Positions 14,822 to 16,286 of a stretch of DNA of 16,286 bases are shown one piece after another. The stretch lies in assembly GCA_905221065.1 (NCBI GenBank), contig CAJNBS010000026.1:1-16286 (forward strand), read 5' to 3'. Each line of letters opens with the position of its first letter. The first letter of the stretch is position 1. Position numbers and translations under genes: made by a program. The stretch is from a bacterium (GTDB taxonomy: Bacteria > Bacillota > Bacilli > Lactobacillales > Streptococcaceae). The notes beneath the pieces are model-generated. The model did no database searches and had not been told where the DNA came from. It was given only the letters and a program-made list of their open reading frames with translations.

Positions 14822-16156
14822 ATGAACGCGATTCAAGAATCATTTACTGATAAATTATTTGCTAACTATGAAGCAAATGTAAAATACCAAGCGATTGAAA
14901 ATGCTGCTAGCCATAATGGAATTTTTGCAGCCCTAGAACGTCGCCAAAGCCATGTAGACAACACACCCGTTTTCTCATTGGATTTGACCAAAGACAAGGT
15001 CACCAACCAGAAAGCGTCTGGACGTTGCTGGATGTTTGCGGCCCTCAACACCTTCCGTCACAAACTCATCTCGCAATACAAATTGGAAAACTTTGAGTTG
15101 TCACAGGCCCATACTTTCTTCTGGGATAAGTATGAGAAATCCAACTGGTTCTTGGAGCAAGTGATTGCGACTGCAGACCAAGACCTAACTAGCCGTAAGG
15201 TTAAATTCCTACTTCAAACACCTCAACAAGATGGTGGTCAATGGGATATGGTGGTATCTCTCTTTGAAAAATATGGTGTCGTGCCTAAGTCAGTTTACCC
15301 TGAATCTGTTTCATCTAGCAGCAGCCGTGAGCTCAATGCCATCCTCAACAAATTGCTTCGTCAAGATGCTCAAATCTTGCGTGACTTGCTTGCTTCTGGC
15401 GCAGACCAAGCGACTGTTCAAGCTAAGAAAGAAGATCTTTTGCAAGAAATCTTTAATTTCCTTGCCATGTCACTAGGTCTCCCACCACGTAAATTTGACT
15501 TTGCTTATCGCGATAAGGATAACAACTACCAAAGCGAAAAGGGTATCACGCCACAAGAATTTTACAAGAAATATGTCAATCTTCCTCTAGAAGATTACGT
15601 TTCTGTTATCAACGCACCAACTGCTGACAAGCCTTACGGCCAATCTTACACAGTTGAGATGTTGGGAAATGTGGTTGGTAGCCGTGCAGTTCGCTACATC
15701 AACGTTCCAATGGAGCGCTTGAAAGAATTAGCGATTGCCCAAATGCAAGCAGGTGAGACTGTTTGGTTTGGTTCTGATGTTGGTCAGCTCAGCAACCGCA
15801 AAGCTGGAATCCTTGCGACAGATGTTTATGATTTTGAATCAAGTATGGATATTCAACTTACTCAAGACAAGGCTGGACGTTTGGACTACAGCGAAAGCTT
15901 GATGACCCACGCTATGGTTTTGACAGGTGTTGATTTGGATGAAAATGGTAAGTCGACCAAGTGGAAGGTTGAAAATTCTTGGGGAGACAAGGTCGGTACA
16001 GATGGTTACTTTGTTGCCTCAGACGCTTGGATGGACGAATACACTTATCAAATCGTTGTTCGCAAAGAATTGTTAACAACCGAAGAACAAGCTGCCTATG
16101 AAGCAGAACCAATCGTACTTGCACCTTGGGATCCAATGGGAGCCTTGGCAGAATAA
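14822..16156 (+). CDS. pepC: Aminopeptidase C (bleomycin hydrolase-type cysteine peptidase)
   Basis: This 444-residue cysteine aminopeptidase of family C1B removes N-terminal amino acids from peptides in the cytoplasm and is related to bleomycin hydrolase. Relatives form hexameric barrels with inward-facing active sites. The catalytic triad is visible: C69 in KASGRCWMFAALN, H363 in LMTHAMVLTG and N385 in WKVENSWG. The C-terminal tail (APWDPMGALAE), which enters the active site and limits activity to aminopeptidase in relatives, is present. The length is normal. A very strong ribosome binding site lies 5 bases before the ATG. It has its own promoter. With PepS it forms a small peptide-catabolism cluster. 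Confidence 0.96.
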   Translation: MNAIQESFTDKLFANYEANVKYQAIENAASHNGIFAALERRQSHVDNTPVFSLDLTKDKVTNQKASGRCWMFAALNTFRHKLISQYKLENFELSQAHTFFWDKYEKSNWFLEQVIATADQDLTSRKVKFLLQTPQQDGGQWDMVVSLFEKYGVVPKSVYPESVSSSSSRELNAILNKLLRQDAQILRDLLASGADQATVQAKKEDLLQEIFNFLAMSLGLPPRKFDFAYRDKDNNYQSEKGITPQEFYKKYVNLPLEDYVSVINAPTADKPYGQSYTVEMLGNVVGSRAVRYINVPMERLKELAIAQMQAGETVWFGSDVGQLSNRKAGILATDVYDFESSMDIQLTQDKAGRLDYSESLMTHAMVLTGVDLDENGKSTKWKVENSWGDKVGTDGYFVASDAWMDEYTYQIVVRKELLTTEEQAAYEAEPIVLAPWDPMGALAE

Positions 16157-16175
16157 AAGTATAGAAAAAAGGAAT

Positions 16176-16225
16176 GGCTCTATAATATTTGTAGTGGGTA
16201 AATCCCCTATAGATATTATGGAGCC
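16176..16225 (+). repeat. Long hairpin downstream of pepC
   Basis: The arms 16176-16194 and 16207-16225 pair over 19 positions with no true mismatch and three G.U wobbles. After one mismatch, three more pairs close on a 4-base loop. The wobbles are pairs only in plus-strand RNA. A short T-rich run (TATTTT) follows. It may terminate pepC, or belong to the end of an insertion sequence. Confidence 0.65.
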
Positions 16226-16286
16226 TATTTTGTTGTAGAAAAAAAGTCCCATAAGATCTATAATGAAAAGTGACCAAACAACTCAT
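16176..16286 (+). mobile_element. Possible left end of an ISL3-family (IS1167-like) element
   Basis: From memory, the sequence after pepC (starting GGCTCTATAATATTTG, with ACCAAACAACTCAT at the window edge) resembles the non-coding stretch before the transposase of IS1167-type elements in pneumococci. The transposase itself would start beyond the window and no target duplication can be seen. This is recognition without alignment, so confidence is low. Confidence 0.35.

Noticed and set aside
15912..16286. Minus-strand ORF running in from the window edge over the pepC end
   Set aside because: It overlaps the pepC His/Asn active-site region and the hairpin, and the protein has no sensible features.
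1..16286. tRNA genes, rRNA genes or CRISPR arrays
   Set aside because: No cloverleaf-like sequence and no regularly spaced direct repeats were seen.

Overview
The window looks like chromosome from a mitis-group streptococcus, Streptococcus pneumoniae or a close relative. The basis is the gene order rpsL-rpsG-fusA-polC ... pepS ... rsuA-pepC, a Gram-positive PolC of 1463 residues, low-GC coding sequence, strong AGGAG-type ribosome binding sites and several extended -10 promoters (TGnTATAAT). The species call rests on remembered gene order and protein identity, not on a search.

Layout. 1-455 (minus): the start of an IS30-family transposase, cut by the window edge. 521-768: insertion-sequence flank, a strong promoter and a structured 5' leader for rpsL. 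769-1672: rpsL and rpsG, followed by a run of RNA hairpins and a terminator. 1948-4029: fusA with its own promoter and terminator. 4133-8524: polC. 8525-11615: an accessory island that is visibly more A+T-rich in its first part. It holds a PHP-domain/ABC-type ATPase, a short overlapping ORF of unknown function, and the 3' remnant of a DUF262/DUF1524 (GmrSD-like HNH) gene. 11630-12239: terminator, promoter and a DinJ/YafQ-type toxin-antitoxin pair whose toxin lacks an ordinary start codon at the expected place. 12260-13915: a 50-residue membrane miniprotein, aminopeptidase PepS and a GlsB/YeaQ-type membrane protein, closely spaced. 13988-14710: rsuA, apparently transcribed from its own start codon (leaderless). 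14822-16156: pepC. 16176-16286: a long hairpin and what may be the left end of an ISL3-family element.

How the genes fit together. The left half is translation and replication core (S12, S7, EF-G, PolC). The right half is peptide catabolism and rRNA modification (PepS, PepC, RsuA). The point between polC and pepS behaves as an accessory site: it carries a likely phage-defence ATPase module, a decayed restriction-like nuclease and a toxin-antitoxin pair. The best candidate for an undescribed system is the ATPase (8618-10663) with its overlapping 94-residue partner (10644-10928). The domain layout of the ATPase resembles the single-gene antiphage protein Ppl and TrlF-type ATPases, but I do not recognise the partner.
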